A stretch of DNA of 64,000 nucleotides from Bacillus sp. V3-13 (GTDB lineage: Bacteria > Bacillota > Bacilli > Bacillales > Cytobacillaceae), in contig NZ_PGUZ01000016.1 in assembly GCF_002860165.1 (NCBI RefSeq), positions 100,974 through 164,973 on the forward strand, written 5' to 3'. The position numbers and the translations under genes were made by a program. Shown in pieces: positions 27,501 through 35,215 of the stretch (positions within the stretch are counted from its first letter, which is position 1; every line of letters starts with the position of its first letter). The notes below the pieces were generated by a model, which saw only the letters and a program-made list of their open reading frames with translations, was not told where the DNA came from and did no database searches.

Positions 27501-27602
27501 ATCTTCAGGGACATGCAGGGCTTTTATGTACTCAATTGATTCAAGGAATTTCCTCTCATCTTTCACCTGATAAATAAAACATATTTGTTTATTACTATCC
27601 AT
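24537..27602 (-). CDS. Large bifunctional glycosyltransferase (GT2 plus GT-B module)
   Basis: The 1021-residue protein has at least three parts. Residues 1 to about 220 resemble an incomplete GT-A domain (YKIFISEDVFILDKNFLLQL, LLGVAGSKIIPES). A full GT2 domain follows at about 228-480 (LPLVSILIPTYNRPDYFELA, IIIGDDST, INFLMDDDLFHPEKIE). A C-terminal GT-B-like domain runs from about 625 to 990 (LHVLTSAYETGGHTRLVERW, ILIIVGPDP, DFYIESFPVGSLTSTLDAVL). Two active transferase domains in one chain could build a disaccharide. It starts directly at the stop of the upstream transferase gene, so the two are one operon. The acceptor is probably flagellin; this is inference. Confidence 0.78.
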   Translation of the reverse strand: MDSNKQICFIYQVKDERKFLESIEYIKALHVPEDHAIEIITIHHPNEVNDKTNANYKIFISEDVFILDKNFLLQLIKVFNDDSSLGLLGVAGSKIIPESLIWLESNHKVGQFYTSRQGHISRIAYSESTNDLYEEVSLLEGSLLATQLNFDYLSFNKEEILFNVELSLETAKKEFRVGVINNDEPFVLLDKPLGKFKRGSHYKEAKQAIVNHYELPDDEFNSAIDKSELPLVSILIPTYNRPDYFELALKSALDQTYSNIEIIIGDDSTNNETEKIVRENYLPYYNHIIYIKNEKNLGQFENDLMLMEKAAGEYINFLMDDDLFHPEKIEKMMRYFQTEDDISLVTSHRQIIDSDGKYLSDIGATQRLFQEDRVVEGSWIIDMFLTYNWNFIGEPTTVLFRKRDLEVPFGTYKNRQYGCNVDTATWMNVLKNRKAAYISETLSYFRFHEGQQQLTEDKVLDGMLDYTHQMYYAREDGYLNTKEKFVEAVENCLSIVEKIVDKKLRNSSLTNSEKFNELIVYKNNLKEILKETEENKDDVEETHLIERNKSFFNSFVTNVFTGSSTNDFNKRMDSVKLAATSAWLLHPGLFVSTDLENEMYRIAGELDKIDFRYMNIEVPYFEKGKKHFLHVLTSAYETGGHTRLVERWITNRSNYEETHSVIIINQEPVPYPESLKETAEKAGGFFVILSDLSFIERAKYLRELALRAADIVVLHIHPNDPIPLVAFGIEEGIPPIIFLNHADHVFWMGAGISDMVADLRKAGQDITLNRRLAKKSSILPIPLNDQIAGGPRSSYKRKIGVSENSTVLLSIASSYKYSPLGKYNFMSILTEILNNTEDAILIIVGPDPNEPVWQEAARQAPGKLKVIKHTPAIEDFYRAADFYIESFPVGSLTSTLDAVLYGLPVIRQPFPIAGILAIDKYDGMNENAKSVRDYVESTIKSINNHQLAQAAHKLQYRDVFDNHVGKGWNEKLDKLLKFLPSAHQVEFSNENSTDPDHYDNVWAELQLMHGQTQSFLRNILK

Positions 27603-29702
27603 TTATACCAAAGCCCCTTTAATATTGCATATTAATTGAGTTACGTCTTGATCCTTATTTTTTATGCTTTCCAAATAGGAAAGACCAAGCCTGTATTCTC
27701 CGAACTCACTGAGAATAAATCCGAGGTTAAACAAAGTATCATCATTCGTTTTATTCATTTCAAAAGCAGCGTTTAGAAATGGTAAAACATTTTCGTAGCT
27801 TTGACGTTCAAATAGAATGATTCCAACTTTGTTCAGCATCTCTTCCGGATGAACCGTGTTTGTTTTAATTAAATCTATGATCTCGTCCTCGGTATTTGCC
27901 TGTTCATTTATTATTTCTACCAAGTTTGCTTCAGACTCTTCCGGTGTAATTGCATGCTCTACTCTTCTTAATAGAAATATTAATTCCTGGTTCTTTTCTT
28001 TTTCTGCTTCCAATAATTCTTCCAGCAGTTCTTCCAGTTGGGCATCCTTGTTATGTACAGAATTTAAATATTTAATTGCAAGCTTGGTTTCACCGTAAGC
28101 ATTCAAGATGAAGGCAATATTGTAGATAGTATCTTGGTTGGTATTGTCCAGTTCGTATGCTTTTTCTAAAAAGGGAAGTACATTATCATGGTTATTTAAT
28201 GCAAAATTATGGATCGCCATCGCTTGCAAATAGGAAACATGTTCTTTAAAATTTTGCATAATAAAATCAATTACTTTTTTAACTGAATAAGACTGTAAAA
28301 CCCTTATACTTTCTTCAACACTGGTACCTTGTTTTATATTATTCAGGCTGGTAAAAAGAGTTATATCCAATTTAGATGATTCGAAGATATATTTTGTTGT
28401 CTCGAATTTATCCCTCATTCCCTCTCCCGAAAGAGAAGAAATTAAATCTAAAAAGCGCTTTATCTCTTCTTGATATTGAATTTTGGCTGGAGTAATAATG
28501 GTTGAGAATCGTTTTTCGCTTAAAATATCTTTCAGGCTCTCTATAGTAAGATCCGTAGAAAAATTACCAAAGTGAGGTTTTGTTCCTTGCAGTAAATTCA
28601 GGATATTGCTGTAATGGAATATATTATCAAAACTTGATAAAAGTAATCCGTCTTCATTTAATGCGTCGTACAATATCTCAGCAAATAAATCCGGATGCTT
28701 TATCTGATCCCAAGCAGTAACTATGATTAGATCAAATTTTTTATTAGTGAGTTCATTTAATGCGGGTTCAACATCTTTTACGATGATTTTTGCAAAAGAG
28801 GAAGCTTCGCGGGCCTCATCTGCATTTGTTTCAATTCCATATAATCCGGCATTCTTATAATTATTCTTAAGCTTAAGAAGTGTAGCACCTGCCTGGCACC
28901 CGATATGAAGAATATTTATTTTTTCTTCAGGACGGAACTTTGCTTTATTAATCAATTCATGATGGATAATGTATGATTGCGAAGATGTCCCCCATTTAGC
29001 CTTGAATTTTCTTTCATTATCTGAAAGGAGTTTGCTGTATAAATTTGCATCTTCTCTCCATGAAACACTTCCATAATGGTGGATAAATGTATCCTTGCTC
29101 AATATAAGTTTATACCCGGCTTTACGAATTCTGATTGAATAGTCATCATCTTCAAAGTTTCCAGGTGTAAACTGTTCATCTAAAAGCCCAATCTTTTCAA
29201 CCACTTCTTTTTTAATAAGCATACAGTATCCAATTAATTTTAATCTTTCTTCCCATAAGTTTGAATTGGATTTATTGTAGTCCCGTGCAAACTCGTGCAT
29301 TTCGTTAATATTCAAATATGGTACCTGGATGGCCGTATAATAGGCTGCTGAATTTGTAACAGGACCTACTGCTCCTATCGCTTTATCGCTATAAAGACAT
29401 TTTACTAGATTATCCAACCAGTTCTCCGTAACTATGACATCATTGTTTAATAAAAGAATATTGTCGCCTTCAGATAACTCAATTCCCTGGTTACAGCCTT
29501 TTGGAAAACCTAAATTTTGTTCATTTAAAATCAATTTTATATCAAGTTGCTGTTGCAGCCATTCTCTTGTACCGTCAGTAGAATGATTATCGACTATGAC
29601 TATTTCATATGTATTTTTTTCAGTATACCTTCTTATACTATCTAAACATTGTTTAGTGTATTCGAGATTGTTATACGTAAGAATGATGATACTCGTTAAC
29701 AT
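27603..29702 (-). CDS. GT2 glycosyltransferase with methyltransferase-like and TPR domains
   Basis: The 699-residue protein begins with a GT2 domain (LTSIIILTYNNLEYTKQCLD, IVIVDNHSTDGTREWL, ILLLNNDVIVTENWL, and the acceptor motif GNFEDDDYSIRIRKAGY). At about 260-380 it has a Rossmann methyltransferase-like stretch (INILHIGCQAGATLLKLKNN, DLIIVTAWDQIKHPDLFAEI). The last 230 residues are TPR-like repeats. The ATG after GGGGTAGATAA is preferred over one 13 codons earlier. The gene abuts the next transferase. GT plus SAM-like domain suggests transfer of a sugar and its modification. Whether the second domain keeps SAM binding is unsure. Confidence 0.75.
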   Translation of the reverse strand: MLTSIIILTYNNLEYTKQCLDSIRRYTEKNTYEIVIVDNHSTDGTREWLQQQLDIKLILNEQNLGFPKGCNQGIELSEGDNILLLNNDVIVTENWLDNLVKCLYSDKAIGAVGPVTNSAAYYTAIQVPYLNINEMHEFARDYNKSNSNLWEERLKLIGYCMLIKKEVVEKIGLLDEQFTPGNFEDDDYSIRIRKAGYKLILSKDTFIHHYGSVSWREDANLYSKLLSDNERKFKAKWGTSSQSYIIHHELINKAKFRPEEKINILHIGCQAGATLLKLKNNYKNAGLYGIETNADEAREASSFAKIIVKDVEPALNELTNKKFDLIIVTAWDQIKHPDLFAEILYDALNEDGLLLSSFDNIFHYSNILNLLQGTKPHFGNFSTDLTIESLKDILSEKRFSTIITPAKIQYQEEIKRFLDLISSLSGEGMRDKFETTKYIFESSKLDITLFTSLNNIKQGTSVEESIRVLQSYSVKKVIDFIMQNFKEHVSYLQAMAIHNFALNNHDNVLPFLEKAYELDNTNQDTIYNIAFILNAYGETKLAIKYLNSVHNKDAQLEELLEELLEAEKEKNQELIFLLRRVEHAITPEESEANLVEIINEQANTEDEIIDLIKTNTVHPEEMLNKVGIILFERQSYENVLPFLNAAFEMNKTNDDTLFNLGFILSEFGEYRLGLSYLESIKNKDQDVTQLICNIKGALV

Positions 29703-29847
29703 TTTATCTACCCCATTTTTTATTTCCGCATCATTCCGCAAAAGATGAGAAATTAATCGACAAAACTTCTTTAATATTATCGGTTCTTTTTACACTTTCT
29801 TAACTGCTAAAAATTGGACTTAACACGTTATTCGCGCGATAGTGATC

Positions 29848-29856
29848 ATTATACCA
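29848..29856 (-). promoter_or_regulatory. Extended -10 promoter for the two-gene glycosyltransferase operon
   Basis: The minus strand reads TGGTATAAT, a perfect -10 with TG extension, about 145 bases before the downstream GT2 start. The -35 region (TTTTTA at 17 bases) is weak. Confidence 0.5.
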
Positions 29857-29946
29857 GCCTTTTAAGCATTTAAAAAAGCACCCTATGCACCACCGCATCG
29901 AATGCTCAAACATATTATTCATGCCTTCTTGAACAAGTATTGCTGC

Positions 29947-31830
29947 CTATCTTGATAAGGAAGCATTCAAGTCCGTTTCCATTATGCTTTTCATTTTGAT
30001 TTCCAGTTTGGACAAACCCTCACTATAGCCGATTTTTTCATAAAAACAATACAGTCTGTTACAAGAATCGTAATCACCTGATTGCTCAACTAATTGTGTA
30101 TACAAGGTATGTGCCTCATTTAGCCTATTCTGCCTTGTATAGCTGTCCGCCAACAAAGCTGTTAGCTGATGATTTTTATTGATTATGTTTATCTCATCCG
30201 ATAACAGGTCGGCAACTATCTTTGAAAACCCTCTAAGAATGAGTAAGCTTAATAATTCCTCTTTCTCACCTTCATTGAGTTTTGTCTTTTTATACAGTTC
30301 AATAAAACTGATTTCCTCTCCTAAACTTAAAAGATTTAAGCTAACATTTTTGATGAGATCAAATAGTGAATCGGTTAAAGCAACTTTAGTATCTAAATTA
30401 TTTTCTATTAACGAAATCAAGTTACGCTTTTCCTGCTGATTAAGATTGAGTTGTTGCATTAATTTTTCGGCTAACAATTTATTTTTATGAATTATAAATA
30501 AGGTAGTAACATCGCTTAATATTTCAGACGCTAGTGTTTCCTCATTGATTAGCAAAGAACAAGCTTCAGCATATCTTTTGTTGTAAAGGGCTGCAATCCC
30601 CAAAACCGCATTATTCACTTTCAACTGATAGTCATCAATATAGTCCTGAATCAATTTGCTTCTGTGGGCGAAAAGAACACCCATGATAACTTCTAAATCC
30701 TTTGTTTCATTAACAGGATAGGCCACTTTAAGATTTTCTTTAATTTCATTTTCGCTTATACCTGCAGATTTTAAAACAGTATAATACTGCGATAACGCAG
30801 GAGGAAAATGTTTGTTCATTTTCAATGCTGAAAAAGACGAGTCCAAAGCTTTCGTTAATTGCCCTTGTTTTTGCTGTATTTCTGAAAGCTTGATGGAAGC
30901 TAAATAACTCCCGACCCCTTCTATCGATTGAAAGTACTTCACTTCTCCAAGCTCTAAGCATTGCTCGAATGCGCGCTCTGCGGCTTTCAGATAATTTAAT
31001 TGTTCATAAAAGAACCCACTTAAATAATAATACCCTGTATATCCCGGAAATAGCGCAATTGAATCATTGATCAGATTAATTCCTTCTCTATTTCTCCCGA
31101 GCTGCAATAAGCAATCACCGATTAAATAAAGAAGATAAGGCAAGTAGATTTGGTCCTTACTTAATGAATAAGCTTTTTTAAGTGTATCGATTGCTTTATT
31201 ATAATCGCCTTGAGCTTTATACTGAACTCCTAAATTAAAGAGATTATAGCCAGTTGGATGATCAACGACTTCTTTTTCCAAAATCCTTAAATTCCGCGCA
31301 AATTTATCTTTTTTTGAGTATGCTTCTTTCTTGTAACCATCGTGATGAATGATAAAATCTACGAAGTCATTCGTTAAATTTTCAAATTCCTCAATATTTA
31401 AATGTTCATGTATTTTCCCACGATATTTAAGTTCTGCGTGATTTTTAAATAAACGGATAGCCTGGTGATTCGAAACGTAACCGCCATCCATATAATTCTT
31501 AAAATTTATCATATAAAAATCTTTTTGTTCTTTAATAGAATCCTGGATTACAGCATTTTCATCCAAAAATTCATCCGCATCCAGCACAAGAATATAATCA
31601 GACGTGGCATGTTCCAAAGAAAAATTTCTTGCCGCCGCAAAGTCTTTTTCCCATTTAAAATTAAAAATTTGCGCTCCAAATTCTTTTGCAATACGAACAG
31701 TAGAATCCGTTGAACCTGTATCAACGATTATTATTTCATCCACTTGTTTTGCGGCACTTTCCAGGCACCTTCTTATATGGGTTTCCTCATCTTTTACAAT
31801 CATGCAAAGTGATACAGTAATTTTACTCAT
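29947..31830 (-). CDS. GT2 glycosyltransferase with long TPR tail
   Basis: The 627-residue protein opens with a GT2 domain: ITVSLCMIVKDEETHIRRCL, IIIVDTGSTDSTVRIAKEFG, YILVLDADEFLDE (DxD), and KYRGKIHEHLN near residue 135. The rest, from about 195, is a TPR superhelix (NLFNLGVQYKAQGDYNKAID, YYLSGFFYEQLNYLKAAERA). The same GT2-TPR plan is seen in the 23.3-kb gene, so the two may be paralogues. The ATG at 31830, seven bases after AAAGGTGG, is chosen. It is the first gene downstream of hag. Flagellin glycosylation is inferred from this location. Confidence 0.8.
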   Translation of the reverse strand: MSKITVSLCMIVKDEETHIRRCLESAAKQVDEIIIVDTGSTDSTVRIAKEFGAQIFNFKWEKDFAAARNFSLEHATSDYILVLDADEFLDENAVIQDSIKEQKDFYMINFKNYMDGGYVSNHQAIRLFKNHAELKYRGKIHEHLNIEEFENLTNDFVDFIIHHDGYKKEAYSKKDKFARNLRILEKEVVDHPTGYNLFNLGVQYKAQGDYNKAIDTLKKAYSLSKDQIYLPYLLYLIGDCLLQLGRNREGINLINDSIALFPGYTGYYYLSGFFYEQLNYLKAAERAFEQCLELGEVKYFQSIEGVGSYLASIKLSEIQQKQGQLTKALDSSFSALKMNKHFPPALSQYYTVLKSAGISENEIKENLKVAYPVNETKDLEVIMGVLFAHRSKLIQDYIDDYQLKVNNAVLGIAALYNKRYAEACSLLINEETLASEILSDVTTLFIIHKNKLLAEKLMQQLNLNQQEKRNLISLIENNLDTKVALTDSLFDLIKNVSLNLLSLGEEISFIELYKKTKLNEGEKEELLSLLILRGFSKIVADLLSDEINIINKNHQLTALLADSYTRQNRLNEAHTLYTQLVEQSGDYDSCNRLYCFYEKIGYSEGLSKLEIKMKSIMETDLNASLSR

Positions 31831-31861
31831 GATAGCCACCTTTAAATCTTTTCTATTACTT

Positions 31862-31869
31862 TTATCGGT
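31862..31869 (-). promoter_or_regulatory. Sigma-D-like -10 upstream of the GT2-TPR gene
   Basis: The minus strand reads ACCGATAA, seven of eight matches to the sigma-D -10. The tetramer 15 bases upstream is TTTA rather than TAAA, so this is only a candidate for co-expression with hag. Confidence 0.35.
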
Positions 31870-31990
31870 TGTTTCGGAATAATCTAAAGCTTTTGTTTCT
31901 TAATAGCGGGCAAACCGCGAGGGGAACACATATTAATCGTGGTTGTGGTATTTTTATATGGCAGGTTTGGTTTGATTCAGGAAAACAATA

Positions 31991-32029
31991 AAAAGGACTG
32001 ACTCAAAAATTAACTGAGGCAGTCCTTTT
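31991..32029 (-). terminator. hag terminator
   Basis: AAAAGGACTG-A-CTC pairs with GAG-G-CAGTCCTTTT about 15 bases after the hag stop, with TTTTATTG after it on the minus strand. It separates hag from the glycosyltransferase island. Confidence 0.9.
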
Positions 32030-32042
32030 AAAGCATTAATAA

Positions 32043-32876
32043 TTAGTTTAGAAGCTGTAGTACACCTTGTGGCTGTTGGTTAGCTTGAGCAAGCATTGCT
32101 TGAGCAGCTTGAGTAAGAATATTATTCTTAGTCATAGTCATCATTTCTTTAGCCATATCTACGTCACGGATACGTGATTCTGCAGCTTGTAAGTTCTCAG
32201 AAGTAGTACCTAAATTGTTAATAGTGTGCTCTAAACGGTTTTGAACAGCACCAAGGTTAGAACGGTTTTCAGATACCTTGTTGATCGCCGTTTGAATCTT
32301 GTCCAAGTTACCTTTTGCTGTTGAGTTTAGAGAAGAAACACCAGAGCTTAGATCAGCTAGTTGAGTGCTTGATACACCTAGTGTTGAAGCTGTGGCATCA
32401 ACCAAGCTCATAGTAATAGTTTCTCCAGAGTTTGCTCCAACTTGGAATACTAGAGAAGAAGTAGTGTTTAAGATACTCTTAGTGTTGAATTTTGTCTGGC
32501 TAGCAATAGCATCAATTTGGTTCGTTAATTCTGTAATTTCACCTTGGATTTTCTTGGAATCATCAGTTGTCAATGTTTCGTTAGCTGCTTGAGTTGTTAA
32601 TTCAGCCATACGTTGAAGCATAGCATGAGTTTCGTTAAGGGCACCTTCAGCAGTTTGGATTAAAGAAATCGCATCTTGTGAATTACGTGAAGCTGTATCC
32701 ATACCACGGATTTGGTTACGCATTTTTTCTGAAATTGCAAGACCGGCTGCATCATCAGAAGCACGGTTGATACGGTATCCAGAAGATAATTTCTCCATTG
32801 ACTTTGAAGCATTAGCATTGTTGTACGTTAATTGGCGATGAGTGTTCATCGCAGAGATATTGTGGTTAATTCTCAT
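32043..32876 (-). CDS. hag: Flagellin Hag
   Basis: The 277-residue flagellin shows the conserved D0/D1 ends. The N-terminus is MRINHNISAMNTHRQLTYNN with LSSGYRINRASDDAAGLAIS, and the C-terminus is ILTQAAQAMLAQANQQPQGV-LQLLN. The exposed middle is short (about 130-200) and rich in Ser and Thr (SSLVFQVGANSGETITMSLV, STLGVSSTQLADLSSGVSSL), which would suit O-glycosylation by the neighbouring enzymes. Export is by the flagellar type III system with FliS. Codon use looks strongly expressed, with a GGGAGGAAATT ribosome site. Confidence 0.97.
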   Translation of the reverse strand: MRINHNISAMNTHRQLTYNNANASKSMEKLSSGYRINRASDDAAGLAISEKMRNQIRGMDTASRNSQDAISLIQTAEGALNETHAMLQRMAELTTQAANETLTTDDSKKIQGEITELTNQIDAIASQTKFNTKSILNTTSSLVFQVGANSGETITMSLVDATASTLGVSSTQLADLSSGVSSLNSTAKGNLDKIQTAINKVSENRSNLGAVQNRLEHTINNLGTTSENLQAAESRIRDVDMAKEMMTMTKNNILTQAAQAMLAQANQQPQGVLQLLN

Positions 32877-32884
32877 TACTGAAT

Positions 32885-32950
32885 TTCCTCCCTGAGTTTA
32901 AAAGATCCACATCCATGTGGTTTTTTGACATAGAATTTAGTCGGCCGACT
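32885..32950 (-). promoter_or_regulatory. hag leader with CsrA-type binding sites
   Basis: In the transcript strand, CCACATGGATGTGG (32907-32920) is a 5-bp hairpin that shows GGA in its loop and contains ACAUGGAUGU, almost the SELEX consensus for CsrA (RUACARGGAUGU). A second GGA-rich site, CAGGGAGGA at about 32886-32894, is the Shine-Dalgarno itself. Further upstream AGTCGGCCGACT (32939-32950) is a perfect 12-base palindrome. In B. subtilis CsrA represses hag through two such sites; FliW relieves it. Confidence 0.75.
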
Positions 32951-32972
32951 GTTTACTATGTAACTATTTAAT

Positions 32973-32999
32973 ATATCGACACGATTCTTCAATTATTTA
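32973..32999 (-). promoter_or_regulatory. hag: Sigma-D promoter of hag
   Basis: On the minus strand TAAA (32996-32999), exactly 15 bases and GTCGATAT (32973-32980) match TAAA-N15-GCCGATAT with one difference. The predicted leader is about 90 bases. Confidence 0.82.
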
Positions 33000-33011
33000 A
33001 TAAAATTTTAG

Positions 33012-33227
33012 TTATTCTTGAAAAAATTTCTTTAGATCAAGATTGGCCTTTAATGCTGTTGTATTTTCACTTTCGATTTTAGCAATAATTTCTTTACGGA
33101 TGATTTCAATTTCCTTCGGAGCCTGTATCCCAATTTTTACTTGATCTCCGTCTATTTCTAAAATCTTAATTTCAATATTTTCACCGATTAACAGGCTTTC
33201 ATTTTTTCTTCTTGTGAGGACCAGCAT
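33012..33227 (-). CDS. csrA: Carbon storage regulator CsrA
   Basis: The 71-residue RNA-binding protein starts [20 protein letters not shown] and has the beta-strand residues Arg6/Arg7 and the IEIIRKEI segment used in RNA contact. As a dimer it binds GGA hairpins, here most obviously in the hag leader a few hundred bases away, and blocks translation. FliW, encoded two bases upstream, sequesters it. The RBS AGGAGGG lies inside the end of fliW. Confidence 0.96.
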   Translation of the reverse strand: MLVLTRRKNESLLIGENIEIKILEIDGDQVKIGIQAPKEIEIIRKEIIAKIESENTTALKANLDLKKFFQE

Positions 33228-33229
33228 CG

Positions 33230-33679
33230 CTAACCCTCCTGTCCTGTTTGTTTGTTATGTTGCTTTAGAGGATGCTTTGTATGATAAGCATCTGTGTTGA
33301 GGATTACTTGTTTTCCTGACTTTGTTTTATTGTTTATGATAATCGGCGCTTGCAAATTTATCGTCGATGTATCGATAGAATCCTTCACAGTTACAATAGA
33401 ATAAATATTTATATCCTTTTTGTCGTCAATTTTGAATTGAGAAATGAAAGATTGAGGAAGCTCGAACTCATAATCCTTATAAAAGGAGAAAGGGTCAGCA
33501 ATGACAAAACCTAATCCCTCTGTTTGGACTGATTGAAGAATAGCGAATGGAGAGTTCTCATCCAGGGGGATAATAAAGTAATTTTTATCGTCAGGAAAGC
33601 CGGGAACTCCATTAGGGAAAGAGATAATCACTTCTTGATCCAATTCTAATTCGCCGTGGTAGCGAGTTTTTACTTTCAT
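33230..33679 (-). CDS. fliW: Flagellar assembly factor FliW
   Basis: The 149-residue protein has the FliW beta-barrel signature sequence: [52 protein letters not shown] and [13 protein letters not shown]. FliW binds either free flagellin or CsrA, linking Hag secretion to hag translation. The ATG at 33679, after GGTGA, is preferred to a GTG three codons before it. It is the partner of csrA directly downstream. Confidence 0.95.
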   Translation of the reverse strand: MKVKTRYHGELELDQEVIISFPNGVPGFPDDKNYFIIPLDENSPFAILQSVQTEGLGFVIADPFSFYKDYEFELPQSFISQFKIDDKKDINIYSIVTVKDSIDTSTINLQAPIIINNKTKSGKQVILNTDAYHTKHPLKQHNKQTGQEG

Positions 33680-33699
33680 ATATATCACCGCAATTTCGT

Positions 33700-34251
33700 T
33701 TATATTATAAAATCTATTTTAAGCGAAGGGTATTGCTCCATATAAACATCTGTTGTCCCGCGAATATATTCGTGAACAGGTTTGTTTACCTGCGCATGAA
33801 TGACTGGTTTATTTCGGTTCCAGTCTACCTCTATTCTCGCCGATGTATACTCGACCTTAACACTGAATTGAGAAGGAATATTGCCGGTATTAAAAACCGT
33901 TTCATGCACTAAAGCACGCTTTGCCTGGTCTTTAATTGGCTGGCCGCCATTTTCTATTCTCATCAGCTCATCGCCTTCTTGAACCGTTTTAGCAACATAT
34001 TCCCTTAAGGCTTGAAAGCCCGCTTGTGCGTTTTCTTCGCTTCTTTTTCTCATTGATTTTAAATCAAGGTTTTCCCTTGCCATTGTCTGGTCTATTGTTA
34101 AACGGCCGGGTTGACGATGGATAAACAGGTCAGCCTTTGGTTGTTCGATACTTAAATCAGTTGGTTTTTGTTCAAGCATTTGAACAGGCTGATTCGTTCT
34201 TAAACCTATTCTTCCAGTTTGGGATTCTATTTGAATTTGTGGTAATCTCAT
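33700..34251 (-). CDS. yviE: YviE-family flagellar-cluster protein (DUF6470)
   Basis: The 183-residue protein lies between flgL and fliW exactly as yviE does in B. subtilis. It starts MRLPQIQIESQTGRIGLRTN, the usual form of the family, and has a repeated-looking IEQPKADLFIHRQPGRLTID core and a C-terminal WNRNKPVIHAQVNKPVHEY segment. The function is unknown. The ATG follows GGGGGATAACC. A perfect palindrome separates it from flgL. Confidence 0.85.
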   Translation of the reverse strand: MRLPQIQIESQTGRIGLRTNQPVQMLEQKPTDLSIEQPKADLFIHRQPGRLTIDQTMARENLDLKSMRKRSEENAQAGFQALREYVAKTVQEGDELMRIENGGQPIKDQAKRALVHETVFNTGNIPSQFSVKVEYTSARIEVDWNRNKPVIHAQVNKPVHEYIRGTTDVYMEQYPSLKIDFII

Positions 34252-34271
34252 GGTTATCCCCCTACAAAGAA

Positions 34272-34295
34272 AAGCTATCTATATATAGATAGCTT
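34272..34295 (-). terminator. Perfect 24-base palindrome between flgL and yviE, terminator or attenuator
   Basis: The 24 bases from AAGCTATCT through ATATATAG to ATAGCTT read the same on both strands. On the minus strand TTTTCTTTG follows, so the RNA would form a hairpin with a short U tract between flgL and yviE. It would reduce or gate read-through into yviE-fliW-csrA. Confidence 0.65.
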
Positions 34296-34300
34296 ATTTT

Positions 34301-35203
34301 TTATCTAAGGAAATCAACTAAGGTTGGCTGCATAATCCTTGATCCAACACTCAGTGCTGCTCGATGGATACTTTCCTGGGTTTGCAGCTGCAAAATAACT
34401 TCTTCCACTTCGATATCCTCATTTTCAGAAACCATTTTATTTGCAATAATCTCTTGGGAATCCAAACGTGTTTCAATCAATTCTACCCTGTTCATAGTTG
34501 CCCCAATACTAGATCTAGTAGAATTAATATTTTCTAGATGATTCTGAAAATTGGTAATGAATTGTCCTAGATCTGGATCATTCCCGTTTTTTAAATCCGT
34601 CTGTAATGCTTCAAGATCACCGAGTAAGCCTTTGTCAGCAGCACTTGCAGGATCATACTTAAAAATGTTGGAGCCCAGATAGTTTGCTTTTAATTTAATC
34701 CCTGCAGATACTTCTATATTAATGGAGTCATTATTATAAGCTGCAGTAATTGTTGTGCCATTATAATTCACAGGCTGGTTATATATATCTGAGCCATTAA
34801 AGATGTATTTGCCAGATATTTTTGTATTTGCAACTGAAATTAGCTGCTGTTTGATCGCTTCGATTTCATCTTCAATTTTCTGTCTGTCTTCATCTGTCAC
34901 CGATCCAGTGTTGGCCTGGATAACCAATTCACTTATACGGTGGATGGACGAGCCTGCTTTTTCGAGTGCATCTTCTGTATTCTCCAGCCAGACATTCACC
35001 TCAGCGATATTTTTTTGGTATTGTTCGACATCATTTACGCTAGTCCTGTATGAAATCCCTTTAAAGACTACAACCGGATCGTCAGAAGGTCTTGAGATTT
35101 TTTTCTGGGAGCTAAGCTGTTCTTGATATTTACCCAATTTTTGATAGCTATTACTTAAGTTACGAAGCATGTTATTAGAAAGCATAGATTGTGTTATCCG
35201 CAT
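34301..35203 (-). CDS. flgL: Flagellar hook-filament junction protein FlgL (HAP3)
   Basis: The 300-residue protein starts MRITQSMLSNNMLRNLSNSY and LSSQKKISRPSDDPVVVFKG, the FlgL form of the flagellin-type N-terminus. It ends with the helical C-terminal region LIETRLDSQEIIANKMVSEN and LQLQTQESIHRAALSVGSRI. It joins the hook cap FlgK to the filament. The ATG is 13 bases past the flgK stop, and its RBS GGAGATA overlaps that stop. Confidence 0.95.
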   Translation of the reverse strand: MRITQSMLSNNMLRNLSNSYQKLGKYQEQLSSQKKISRPSDDPVVVFKGISYRTSVNDVEQYQKNIAEVNVWLENTEDALEKAGSSIHRISELVIQANTGSVTDEDRQKIEDEIEAIKQQLISVANTKISGKYIFNGSDIYNQPVNYNGTTITAAYNNDSINIEVSAGIKLKANYLGSNIFKYDPASAADKGLLGDLEALQTDLKNGNDPDLGQFITNFQNHLENINSTRSSIGATMNRVELIETRLDSQEIIANKMVSENEDIEVEEVILQLQTQESIHRAALSVGSRIMQPTLVDFLR

Positions 35204-35215
35204 TTTTTATATCTC

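Noticed and set aside
32939..32950. GCCGACTA in the AGTCGGCCGACT palindrome as the hag -10
   Set aside because: No TAAA lies 15 bases upstream, whereas the GTCGATAT further upstream has it exactly.
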